Shown here: positions 54,968 through 64,000 of the stretch, in pieces | How positions within the stretch are numbered: position 1 is the first letter of the stretch | How the letters are laid out: each line of letters starts with the position of its first letter | Assembly: GCA_002102555.1 (NCBI GenBank) | Contig: MCFL01000096.1 | Span: forward strand, 22,264 to 86,263 | Direction: 5' to 3' | DNA length: 64,000 bases | From: Catenaria anguillulae PL171 | Lineage: Eukaryota > Blastocladiomycota > Blastocladiomycetes > Blastocladiales > Catenariaceae | Position numbers and translations under genes: made by a program | Notes under the pieces: generated by a model | Seen by the model: only the letters and a program-made list of their open reading frames with translations | The model's database searches: none | What the model was told of the DNA's origin: nothing

Positions 54968-57667
54968 TCAATCCCCACCATCATCGCCGCCATCCACGCC
55001 AACATGATGCACGGCCCCATCTTCACCAACATGCAACCCAAACTCTTCCAACCCAACCACGTCATCTGCGCCATCAACGCCGGCACCCGCAGCCGCCAGA
55101 TCCGCATGCGCAAAGTCGTGGACCATGGCGTCCACATCTGCCTGCGTCAAGCCGCCACCCACATCAAACCCAGTCGCGTCCACTTGATCCAAGTGTGTGA
55201 ATGCCGCGTCAAGCGCCGACGTGTCAAGTGGAGCAAAGTCCATGGACCCCGATGCATCCGTCGCGGTCGCGGGTGTGGCACCAGCGTCCAAAGTGTCGGG
55301 TTGTGCTTGTGCTTGCGCTTGCTGGGCAGGGTCGACTTGCGTGGCCGCGGCCGCAGGGATCATGTCGGGCAACGGGCCATCGGCCAACATGACTTGCTCG
55401 CTCGCGGCGCCGCCACCCAACTGAATGTCACTGGGCATACCTGAGGCCGACCCATCTTGCATGTGCTGAGCTTGGACTCCCCCATTTGCGTTGGCCGATC
55501 CATCCTCCATGCGCCCGGCATTCACAGGCGTTGTGCCTTGTGTACCTGCCCCTCCAGCTGGCGCACTCGTCTTTGCATTTGTAATCATGATGTTGGCCAC
55601 CAACGCGCCTGCAGTCGCAATACCTCCGACTGCACCCGCGGCCTGAATCCACGGCATGGCCTTTTGAATCCAAGGGCGCTCCTGGCCTGCCACCTGTTGC
55701 TGCTGGACAGCCGCCGACAAACTTGCAGGAATGTAGAGCAAGAAACTCGACTGCGTGTCCTTTGGCTTTGTCGCGTGCGGCACCAGCGTCATGTGCCGTG
55801 CGGATTTGCCCGACCCACTGGCCGCAAGCACACAATTGGTTGCCGGGTGGGCAAGTGCAAACGCCAGCGGATTGTGCGGCAGCTTGAGAAACTCCCACGT
55901 GCACGCGTCACTCGTGGGCTTGGACATTTCCACCAGGTCCTTGTTGGCGGCACCGAGGAATTGTTCCGTGTCGCAGCATTGCACGAGCACTTTGGCACGA
56001 TGGGCTGCGTTCAAGTCAACAGCACCGCCCGTGCGCACGCCACCTCCGTTGGGGCCTTCAGGGACGGCCAAGTGCAAGGTAAAGTACATGGCCAAATGAG
56101 CGTCCGTACGCGTGTCGAGCTTGTGCATGATAAACTTGTTGGGCGAGCTAGGCGACCGTTGGATAAAGTGGGCGCGAATGTCGGTGAATGAAATGGGCGT
56201 CGACAACATGGCGGTGCCACCCGGGGGTGCCGGCGCACCGGGGCCCGATGTGCCTGGGGGTGGACCACCGGGCATAGGTGGGCGCGGTGGGCCGCTGGGA
56301 CCGCCCTGCATCATGGGCGGACGTGGACCCCCTGGCGGCCCGCCGGGGCCACCTTGCATCATGGGCGGGCGAGGCCCGTTGTTGGGAGGGCCGCCGGGCC
56401 CGCCTTGCATCATGGGCGGCCGGGATTGCATGCCGCCGCTGCCGGCGGCGCCGGGCGGGCCATTGTTGTTGTATGAAGCAACAGAGTCCAAGGACATTGG
56501 CCGTTGGCCTGGCCCGCCTTGTTGCTGCTGCTGCTGAGAGGGCGGCGGCGGACCTTGTTGTTGCATTTGTGGGCGCTGCGGAGGAACATAGCCGCCGATT
56601 TGCGGTGGCGGCGCGTACGATCCGGGGCGGTCTTGTTGCACGGATGGCGGTTGTTGCTGCCCGGGTTGAGGAGGCCGAAGTTGCGGGTTGCTTGGGATAC
56701 GAGGAACGGGCGGTGCGTCGGGGCGATTGTTGAAAGTGGAGGGTTCGGGGGTAGCGACCGACGTGGCAATGGATGCGCGTGGCGGTTGTTGCTGCTGTTT
56801 GGAAGGGGACGAGCCAGTGGACGGCGCAAACCTCGGGCTGGATTTGGGCGGCGAGTTGGATCTTGGGCCCGTGGCGGCCGTTGCGGCAGCACCAGGCGGC
56901 AAGGGCGCCACCTCCATCTTGAACATCTTTTCCCACCCGGCACCATCGACGGGCGCCAGGGCGAGCGACGCGTCCTTGACAATGAGCACGCGCTTTGTCG
57001 GGTGCGTGAGCGAAAAGAAGCCGCCCTCAAAGGCCTGCATGGTCCAGATGCAGAACGAATTTGGGTTGTTGACAGCACGCAGAATGCCGTCCTGCTCGGT
57101 CCCGACGTACTTTGGCGGCGACCCGAAGCGGAACAGCACCTGGACGCCCGACTCGGGCGCGTACAGCGGGATGGGCGGCTGGTGGGCCTGGTACCGCAGG
57201 ATGGAAAAGTGCGAGTTTGGGTTGGCCGTGAGAGTGTGCGAGGGGGCCGACCACGAGTAGACTTGCGGGGCGAGCAGGGAAGCTGCGCCTGCAGCCGCGG
57301 ATGTGCCGAGGTCCGAGGCAATGGTCAGGACCTGATGGTAGGCATTCTTGATGATGACAAGGCGCAGGATGGGCTTCTTGTTGGTTTGGGATTGGCCTTG
57401 AGCTTGGGAAGACATGTTGTTGGCGGGCGACTTTGAGCGGTGGCGGGTGCGATCCGACGACGAGGAAGAGGACGCAGACGCAGACTTGGATGACGATGGA
57501 TTGGAAGAGAGCGAGTGGGACGACTGATTGTTGAGCTGAAGCTTGTTCGTACGATGCCAGAGACGATATCGCGGCCATGATATGAATACTGTACTGTATT
57601 TACATTCGGATCCCGTTCCCGTTGACGTTGACGTTGACTTTGAGGAGAGGACCGATGCCAACTGCAC
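54968..57667 (-). CDS. large proline-rich protein with two beta-trefoil-like domains and a membrane segment
   Basis: Open frame of 899 aa; translation may begin at 57667 or at the Met (MSSQAQGQ) at 57415. Domain 1 (about residues 95-250) contains ILRLVIIKNAYHQVLTIA, SFCIWTMQAFEGGFFSL and RVLIVKDASLALAPVDG, with repeated W/F-hydrophobic turns suggestive of a beta-trefoil. A long Pro/Gln/Gly linker carries four PPM(M)QGGPxGPP repeats. Domain 2 (about 500-680) has KFIMHKLDTRTDAHLAMYF, KVLVQCCDTEQFLGAANKD and NCVLAASGSGK. A hydrophobic helix follows (IQAAGAVGGIATAGALVANI). The acidic C-terminus ends GVDGGDDGGD. No named family is recognised. Confidence 0.65.
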   Translation of the reverse strand: MQLASVLSSKSTSTSTGTGSECKYSTVFISWPRYRLWHRTNKLQLNNQSSHSLSSNPSSSKSASASSSSSSDRTRHRSKSPANNMSSQAQGQSQTNKKPILRLVIIKNAYHQVLTIASDLGTSAAAGAASLLAPQVYSWSAPSHTLTANPNSHFSILRYQAHQPPIPLYAPESGVQVLFRFGSPPKYVGTEQDGILRAVNNPNSFCIWTMQAFEGGFFSLTHPTKRVLIVKDASLALAPVDGAGWEKMFKMEVAPLPPGAAATAATGPRSNSPPKSSPRFAPSTGSSPSKQQQQPPRASIATSVATPEPSTFNNRPDAPPVPRIPSNPQLRPPQPGQQQPPSVQQDRPGSYAPPPQIGGYVPPQRPQMQQQGPPPPSQQQQQQGGPGQRPMSLDSVASYNNNGPPGAAGSGGMQSRPPMMQGGPGGPPNNGPRPPMMQGGPGGPPGGPRPPMMQGGPSGPPRPPMPGGPPPGTSGPGAPAPPGGTAMLSTPISFTDIRAHFIQRSPSSPNKFIMHKLDTRTDAHLAMYFTLHLAVPEGPNGGGVRTGGAVDLNAAHRAKVLVQCCDTEQFLGAANKDLVEMSKPTSDACTWEFLKLPHNPLAFALAHPATNCVLAASGSGKSARHMTLVPHATKPKDTQSSFLLYIPASLSAAVQQQQVAGQERPWIQKAMPWIQAAGAVGGIATAGALVANIMITNAKTSAPAGGAGTQGTTPVNAGRMEDGSANANGGVQAQHMQDGSASGMPSDIQLGGGAASEQVMLADGPLPDMIPAAAATQVDPAQQAQAQAQPDTLDAGATPATATDASGSMDFAPLDTSALDAAFTHLDQVDATGFDVGGGLTQADVDAMVHDFAHADLAAAGAGVDGADDVVGLEEFGLHVGEDGAVHHVGVDGGDDGGD

Positions 57668-57879
57668 GCAGAGGCCGTTGCCGCCTTTTTCAATGTGGGT
57701 TTATATTGAGCTCAGCGGAGAGATGCCGGTACCGTGTCGGCTGCGTATTTGCGTATTGCCGTGCCGTGCCGTGCGGGCGCGTGCGCTCTAGCAAAAAACC
57801 GCAGCAGCGGTTGCCGGTCAACTTTTGTCGCCATGAGCCACGTCCCGCATCTTGCGCCATGTCGATCACACTCACTGCC

Positions 57880-58163
57880 AACTGATCATCCACTCAATGT
57901 GATTGGTGCCATCATCGCTGTCGAACTTGCACGCGGCGTCCGTGTCGATCCAGGGCAGCCGGGTGACGAGGATGTGGAACAGGTCGGGGGAGGTCGAGGG
58001 TGGGAGGACGTTGAGGAGAGTGGAAATGGCCTTGTGGTCGTTGATAGCCTGCAGGTGGAGGGTGAGGTTGCGGGCGTCCTTTGGTAGGGTAAGCGAGCAA
58101 GGCGTGCACCAGGATGAGCACTTGAATGTCGATGATGAGGGACGGGATGGTGGTGGCCATTTG
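57880..58163 (-). pseudogene. truncated copy of the 50276 ankyrin-like gene
   Basis: On the minus strand this segment matches the first about 250 bases of the gene at 50276. One shared run starts caaggccatttccactctcc and continues through the bases coding RLPWID, with only scattered substitutions. The copy starts with MATTIPSLIIDIQVLILVH, then shifts frame by one base in the stretch aligned with AYLPKAAHWHNL, regains the DLFHILVTRLPWIDTDAACK segment in the other frame, and ends after a few novel codons near 57880. None of the repeat region is present. Confidence 0.8.
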
Positions 58164-58353
58164 GATTGCTTTGCTTCGCAACAGAAATCGATACCTATGG
58201 ATGGATGGATGGTTGTGCTGACTCGGCGAGATCTGAAGAGCGGCCGAGACGGCCAATTCTAGCATCCATGCCCAACTTGCCCAAGCCTTGAGTCGCCCAT
58301 CCGCCGCTGGATGAGAATGTCTCTCGGTCAACATTAACTTATACCCAGACAAA

Positions 58354-58852
58354 ATGAATCAGATGGACCGCCCAGCCATGGGCAAACCCGAACCAGACCA
58401 AGCTCAAGTCAGACACTGTGGCCACGCCCAGGCGGCCAACTGCCCTCTTCACATGCACCCTCCTGGGCATCTTCACATTCACCACCGTGTACCACACGTA
58501 TTGGGGCATGCCCTTCCTGCGCGATATCCACCTGTCGCTCGTCATCTTGTCGACCTACGCACTTGCCCAAAAGTACACGCCGCAACTCTGGCACCACTGG
58601 CGTGCGTGCGGTCGCGCGTACATGCGCGGCTTGGTCACGGCACTCATTCTGTGGGCATTCTTATTGGTCGTGTCCATGGGAGCAGCCGGGCGCATGTCCG
58701 AGGAGGACTTGAAAGGTAGGCAGCAGGTCGTTGGGGAACTTGTTGGGTGGTTTGCCTTTGTCTTATCGTGGATGTTTTGGTCGGCGGATCAGGATTTGGA
58801 GCAGTTGTTTCGTGAATTGGATGCACAGAGGGAAGCGCCAAGAGTTGGGTGA
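58354..58852 (+). CDS. small membrane protein, unknown; start unresolved
   Basis: The protein-like part runs from about 58418 (VATPRRPTALFTCTLLGIF) to the stop at 58852, about 144 aa. It has four hydrophobic segments: ALFTCTLLGIFTFTTVYHTYW, DIHLSLVILSTYALA, LVTALILWAFLLVVSMG and VGWFAFVLSWMFWSA. No ATG precedes it in frame. The ATG at 58354 (MNQMDRPAMGKPEPDQ) is in another frame, so either a one-base indel or an unseen short exon is involved. An internal ATG lies at 58508. Confidence 0.5.
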
Positions 58853-59088
58853 AGTCGAGTGGGATGGCGAGGGCATGCCTGACTTCTTTTGTGCATGTAC
58901 AGGCATATCATGTATATACTGCGTCGACATCATGCAATGCATCGATAAGTGGCCAATGCATCCATGTGTTCCGTCAGAGGCATTTGGTGACGTGAGGGGT
59001 AAGGAATTATGTGGTGAATCCCTCCAGTTTAAATTCAAGGATAAGGAAGCACACTGCACAATCGGCAAACCCATACTACATGCCTGCA

Positions 59089-61725
59089 TCAGCCCAGGGT
59101 CTTGCCTTCGCCAACAGATACCTTCAAAACACCATGCTTTGCCAACCGATCCACCACCTGCTTCCTCCTCTTGTCCCTCTTCTTCTCATCCACCCGCGTC
59201 TGTCTCCCAGCGCCCCACCGAAGCCGCGTAATCATCTTTGTGGCCGCATCCTTTGTCATGTCCGCCAGCACTGCCTCCCTCCTCGCCGCCAAATCTGCAC
59301 CGTCGGGCCCCGGCGGCCGGCCATCCGGCACACTCAAGTACCCAAGTGACCTTAGAAAGCTTCGCTGCGCATCTGAAGCAGGTTTTGCGCCGCCATGGCG
59401 TGCGAACTGCCGCGTGACAAAGTAGCATGTTGTCGGAAATTGCGACTTGACCCAAGTGTCGGCGGCCGTGATGATGGTTTGAATCGAATCGCCAGAAATG
59501 ATGCGCGAAAGGTCCTTCTTTGCACGAAACTGTGTGCCGTCGGCTTTTTGCATCATGTACCGCTTGGTGACCTCCATGACGGGATCTATGTCCAGCGCAT
59601 GCATGACAGTTAGTATGGGCCCAAACAACAGGTTTCAATAGCAGGGAGCCGTACACGCCGTGCAATCCACCATCAATAGCTCCTGATTCGGCAATTGCAA
59701 CCCCAACACGCCCGCCTTGATAAAGAACCAATTATTCGTGGTCCGAATTCGGCTCAAATCGGCCGCATCGATCCCGCCCGCCGCGCGCTTGAGCATATCG
59801 CGCGCCACGAGCGCGGCCGCATCGCCAACAAGCAAGAGCTCGGCACCCCTTTCACCCTCGGCAAGCGCACCACCGCCTGGGCCGTCGGCACCGGGCAGCG
59901 GCGCACACATGACGTCGGACGCCAGCTCCAGATACTGCATGGGATCCACCACCAAGGCACCGTCGCCCTTGTCGCCCAACTCCTCGCGCTCGGCAATGTC
60001 CCTTGCTTCGGATTCGGACATGACCTGGTGCGCGAGTCCGTCGGCAATCACTTTGCCGGCAATGTTTGCGAGGTGTGTGAATGAGGTGGCCGAGTCGTGC
60101 ACGACAAAGCGCGGGTCGAGGCCCAGGAGCGACGGCACGGTAACAAGGTCGGCTTTGATGTGCAGGTCGACCACGTCGATCACGAGGCAGTCGGATTTGG
60201 CGTGATGCAGACGAAGGCCGCGGCCGAGCATTTGCTGGTAGAGAATGCCGGAACGGGTTGGGCGGGCGAGAACTGATGAAAATAATCCGACGTAAGCTTG
60301 GAGAATCAACAGGAGAGTGAGCATGCGACAGAAAGCGATACGACGTACTGATGCAATCAATGTTCTACTTGCACCCAAGGCAAACGGATGGTCAGATCGA
60401 CAAATGAGCCGAGGCAACCAAAACAAAGCGTACCGGGATATCTGTCCCCTCGGTCAAAATCCCGCAATTCACCAACACTGGAAACTTTCCCTGCCGAAAC
60501 GCCTCAACCAACTCTCGCCGGGCCGCAAAATCCGCCGTCGACCGCGAATGCAAATACCTGGCATCCACACCACGCGCTTGAAATGTTGCACACAGCTCCT
60601 CAACGTGCTCAATGGTGGCAGCAAACACAAGAGTGGATAAGCGGCGTGGGAGCGCCGCCATGGTCAGCAGCGGCAGATGCTTTGAGCCAGCCGTCCACAA
60701 TGGCCGAATTGCGGTCGGGCGTGTTAATGGTGTCGGCCAGGGCGCCGAGTGCATAGTCTCCAGAGTGCGACGAAACGTGCGAGAGGTCGGTCGAGGTGCA
60801 TAGGGTTTTCAGGGTGAAGTCGCACAAGTGGCCGTCTTGGATCATTTCAAGAAAGCCGCGTTCGTAGACAACTGTTTGTCGGACAAAGAGTGAGATCATG
60901 TCAACACGGGAGGCATGGAGGAACGGAACGACACGTAATGTAGTTACCTTCATTGAACACTTGGCCGAGCGACAATGCATCCATTCGGCGCAACGTTGCC
61001 GAGCATCCCCACACCATCATGTGGCTGTCCTCGTTCCACACGCCGAAATGCTCCAGAATGCGAATGTAGGTTTGCGCGGCGGCATGATGAGCCTCATCAA
61101 TGATAATGAGCTTGAACTCGTTCACATCGTACTTGAATAATCGTTTGAGCGTGAAGAGCCGAGGGCAGGGACGCTGGCGACGATGACGTCAAAGGCAGAC
61201 AGATCCTTGGGCTCCTTCTCGCCACCCCCATCCATGCCGACTCGCTATGCAAAAGAAAGAAGATGGTTGGTTGCGTCAGCGCAAAAAACGGTGTGGGAGG
61301 ACCAGCATTGTTGGGAGCGTACGAATGTGGGGCGGCTCGTCGAATCTGATTGCGTGCTTGATCCAGGAGCTCCTTGCGATGAGCTAGGACCAGGACTTTG
61401 CTGGCACCTATTTCCGTTACTCGAGGTCAACACCGTGCTCACACACACACGCAAAGATTCAGGAAAACACAATAAACGGACCGGGCTTGGGATCGGGTAC
61501 CTTCTGGAGCAAGTTGGCAAACACGACCGTCTTTCCCGACCCAACAGGCAACGACACGGCTTGCTTCTTGACGCCTCGTTCGGTCAATGCCTCGATGCAC
61601 TTGGCAATACACTCTTCCTGGTATGGCCGCAGCTTGGCAGGCGCCACGTTTGCTATGGGCAGGGTCGCTTGCTGCTGCTTGATTCGTTGCTCGAAAGCAG
61701 CGGCTTCGGCGGGATTGTCAATCAT
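59089..61725 (-). CDS. IRC3-like mitochondrial superfamily 2 helicase
   Basis: Motif I is LPVGSGKTVVFANLL in exon 61725-61482. Exon 61407-61323 has VLVLAHRKELLDQA. Motif II is LIIIDEAHH, with motif III WGCSATL, in the exon ending 60948. Exon 60871-60434 carries LVFAATIEHVEELCATF and NCGILTEGTDIP. A 16-nt micro-exon (60364-60349) supplies NIDCI. Exon 60272-59655 has LARPTRSG and MLGRGLRL (motif VI). Exon 59585-59089 is the basic C-terminus. Most introns are 69-76 nt with agreeing phases. Frame breaks are apparent near 61160-61250 and 60650-60690. A presequence-like frame lies just upstream (61942-61745, starting MPQVFGRFTSFATATALAP), so the true start may be there. IRC3 is a branched-DNA helicase in mitochondria. 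Confidence 0.85.
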
Positions 61726-61942
61726 GGACACGGAGACGTCTTGTTCAAGTCGTCGAGAATGTCGTCAGGGCATTGTCGGGAAGGTGCTGGTCCGAGTAAG
61801 CGATTGAGTCGGTGTCTGATGTGGGATATGCGGTTGGGAAGTCCAACAATGCCGATGCAAAGTGTCGACGGCTTGAGAAGGGCAGTGGAGCCAATGCCGT
61901 TGCCGTTGCGAAGGACGTGAACCGACCAAACACTTGGGGCAA

Positions 61943-62357
61943 TGGTGGGCCGTGTGGCGAAGCACTGGCACAAAGTAGACACTTCGTGAACGGAAATGCA
62001 CAAGGTTTCGTGGGACAGACATTGTGGCGGTATATTCATTGAGTGTGGTGTGATGTTTGGACGTTTTCCGCATCATTGAAAATTTTGGACCAAACAGAGC
62101 ATTATGGTCGTTGTCGATCTCGCTGCATCTCCAACTTGCAATCATCCATATTTATGTACACAGAAAACGAAAAGACAGATGCTCATGTCAAACCACACAA
62201 GACTCGCCCTGACGCCAAAATTGACTCTCACCTTACACAGTTCTGGCAATCTGAGTCGTCTCAACACCTTTTCAACCTCGCCACTTTGACCTCGATCGCC
62301 CAAGCTGAGCGACACCATCCTCAGATTGGGCGGCATCTCGACCTTTTCCCATTCCTC
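61943..62357. other. intergenic
   Basis: Promoter of the helicase and 3' flank of the F-box-like gene. No gene seen. Confidence 0.4.
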
Positions 62358-64000
62358 TCACTGCAGTGTCCAAAGTGCGGGCATACACGCATACACTGGC
62401 CAAATTCGGCGCGCCAACTGCCAACCTGAAAGAACGCTGCTGTGGCGGATCCAGTCGATGCGGTGAATCGCCACCTGGGTCAACTTGGGATACAGCGCGA
62501 CGGACGAATCGGCTTGAATGCCTGGTAGTGAACAGTCGCCATGGCAATGGTACACGAGCCTGATCGCAGCCGCCACCGACTGCGTCCACGAAAACGGAGG
62601 ATCCACCGTGTCGCTCTGTGCATTGAGCGCGAGCTCACCAAGCTCCATTTCGCGAATGCCGGAAAGGAAAGGGTACGCTTGACCGTCTTGCATGTGATGT
62701 AGAGCATGCGGTGACGGTGTCCAACTGTCCGTGAAGACTTGGCGCACAGCAGGCAAACGAAGCGAAACAAGTTTGGGACATTGCCTCGAGGCCCGCAACT
62801 GGTCGACATGAGCGCGTGGAATAACGATGTGGATTGAGACTGGTGCACTTGGAAATGCGCTAGGTTGGGCATGTGCTTGAATGGAATGTATGGGACACGA
62901 ATGAATGATTCGCCCGCAATGGATTCCGAGAATTGGTCTGATAGTTGAGCTGCGTTAGGGCCGGAAATGCGCGCATCATGCTGGATTGGTCGACTTGCGT
63001 AAAGAGAGCGGTGGCCGCGTCGAATGACAGCGAAAGCGACACGAGGGCCGGCATGTGGATTGGAAACTCGTGCGACTGATGCAGCGTCCATTGCTTGAGC
63101 GGCAGGCGAATGTGCAACGTGAGCGACGACAAGATGGTGTTGGAATAGAGCCTGGTAATGGATGGGAGCCAGCCGTGCCATTCGCTGAAGACAAAGTCAA
63201 ACGAGCCGTAGAGTTGGAGGTCTTTCACGAGTCGAACCAGCGATGGGAATGTGTGACGGAGTGCCTGAGAGTGACTGGCAGCACCAGACGAATGCAACAC
63301 GAGGGAGTGGGCGATGAAGACGAGGGTGATGAATGGACAAGGAATGGTATCGGATTTGTAAGAGGGGGCCGAGCAATGTCTGATGCAGCTCGATTTAAAG
63401 GAATGCAATGCGTCGGCCCATATGGCGTCAAGGAAACCGCCGCCACTTCCGGTTACAATTCGCACCGATTTGATCCGGTTGCCCAACCACGACAACAAGG
63501 TCTTGAGTACTGTGGTGCGGCGCGGTGCATCATACCTGCGTCGCCACAGACATTCGCACATTGGTCGTGCACAACCACTTGCCGTGTCCACTTCGGCCGG
63601 CCAGGATGAAGAACAATTGGTCCAGGCTCTTCCGTGCGAGATGTGTACCAACCAAGTACAATCGCCCATGGAGGGCCAGATGAGGTAACTTGCACACGCT
63701 GCGAGCAATGCGTGAGCTGGATCAACGACTACAGTGGCAACGGGTTGGAGTGGGAACGACGGTGACGAGGAAACGAGGCAGGATTGGTAGGACACGATCG
63801 GAAGGCGTGGGCGAGCTCGGCGAGCACTCTGTTCCGAAAACGAGAGTGAGCGTCCGCCAATGAATGGTTGAGCAAGCGGAATGCGCATTTCGGCAAGTCC
63901 AAGAGAGGTGTAACAGGTCTCTCCACCGGCCGACGTGGGATTCATGGTTCACAATTTCGTGTATGATGAGAAACCAGAGCTCCGCAGGAAGATGGAGCCA
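62358..64000 (-). CDS. F-box / leucine-rich-repeat-like protein, 5' end outside window
   Basis: The minus strand from the window edge reads HLPAELWFLIIHEIV ... WRDLLHLSWTCRNAH, an F-box-like start whose first codons are beyond 64000. Downstream, spread over three frames, come LRR-like stretches: LVRLVKDLQLYGSFDFV, SLTLHIRLPLKQWTL, MPALVSLSLSFDAATAL, CPKLVSLRLPAVRQVF and YPKLTQVAIHRIDWI. It ends at 62358. Exon borders were not resolved. F-box proteins recruit substrates to SCF ubiquitin ligases. Confidence 0.55.

Noticed and set aside
56504-57436. 310-codon plus-strand frame rich in Arg and Leu
   Set aside because: Antisense shadow of the proline-rich 899-aa gene; composition reflects GC-rich complement.

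Overview
The window reads as nuclear DNA of a fungus. It is GC-rich (roughly 55-60% by eye) and gene-dense. It has short GT-AG introns (about 43-90 nt), a eukaryotic cytosolic ribosomal protein gene (uS7/RPS5) and fungal markers: TVP18, a secreted chitin deacetylase with a chitin-binding module, and IRC3-type mitochondrial helicase. A rhodopsin-like seven-helix receptor, lineage-specific tandem membrane-protein families and an ankyrin-like GHVHVLDWW protein point to an early-diverging zoosporic fungus, most plausibly Blastocladiomycota. That placement is inference.

Layout. 0.2-4.5 kb: splicing factor SYF1 (minus), TTC36-like protein (plus), a tRNA-Gln(CUG). 5.4-11.4 kb: a small four-helix protein and an eight-exon ABCC transporter. 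11.5-16 kb: one rhodopsin-like 7TM gene and a possible second, both minus. 16.2-19.4 kb: mitochondrial peptidyl-tRNA hydrolase ICT1 converging with an unknown gene, then a CBM18/CE4 chitin deacetylase. 19.8-24.7 kb: five small membrane-protein genes in two paralogous tandem groups. 25.1-26.7 kb: S10 serine carboxypeptidase. 27.2-43.5 kb is the accessory region: low-complexity genes, an orphan 451-aa ORF with a phased CATATG/CATAAG array upstream, a repeat-rich stretch, a degraded integrase-type gene, a Fanzor (eukaryotic TnpB-like RNA-guided nuclease) gene, and a well-preserved MULE DNA transposon. 43.8-50 kb: RPS5 with a long intron, a secreted PLC-like phosphodiesterase and apoptosis-inducing factor AIF. 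50.3-58.9 kb: ankyrin-like protein, COA6, TVP18, a large proline-rich membrane-anchored protein, a truncated copy of the ankyrin-like gene and a small membrane protein. 59-64 kb: an IRC3-like helicase with a 16-nt micro-exon and an F-box/LRR-like gene that runs off the window.

Most genes are unlinked housekeeping functions. A mitochondrial theme recurs (ICT1, AIF, COA6, IRC3). The best candidate for an unusual system is the Fanzor locus at 34.9-37.1 kb. Introns favour an unusual GTAC 5' splice site, and several conserved genes carry apparent one-base frame breaks that could be assembly indels. Exon borders were chosen by hand from reading frame, GT-AG rule and family motifs.
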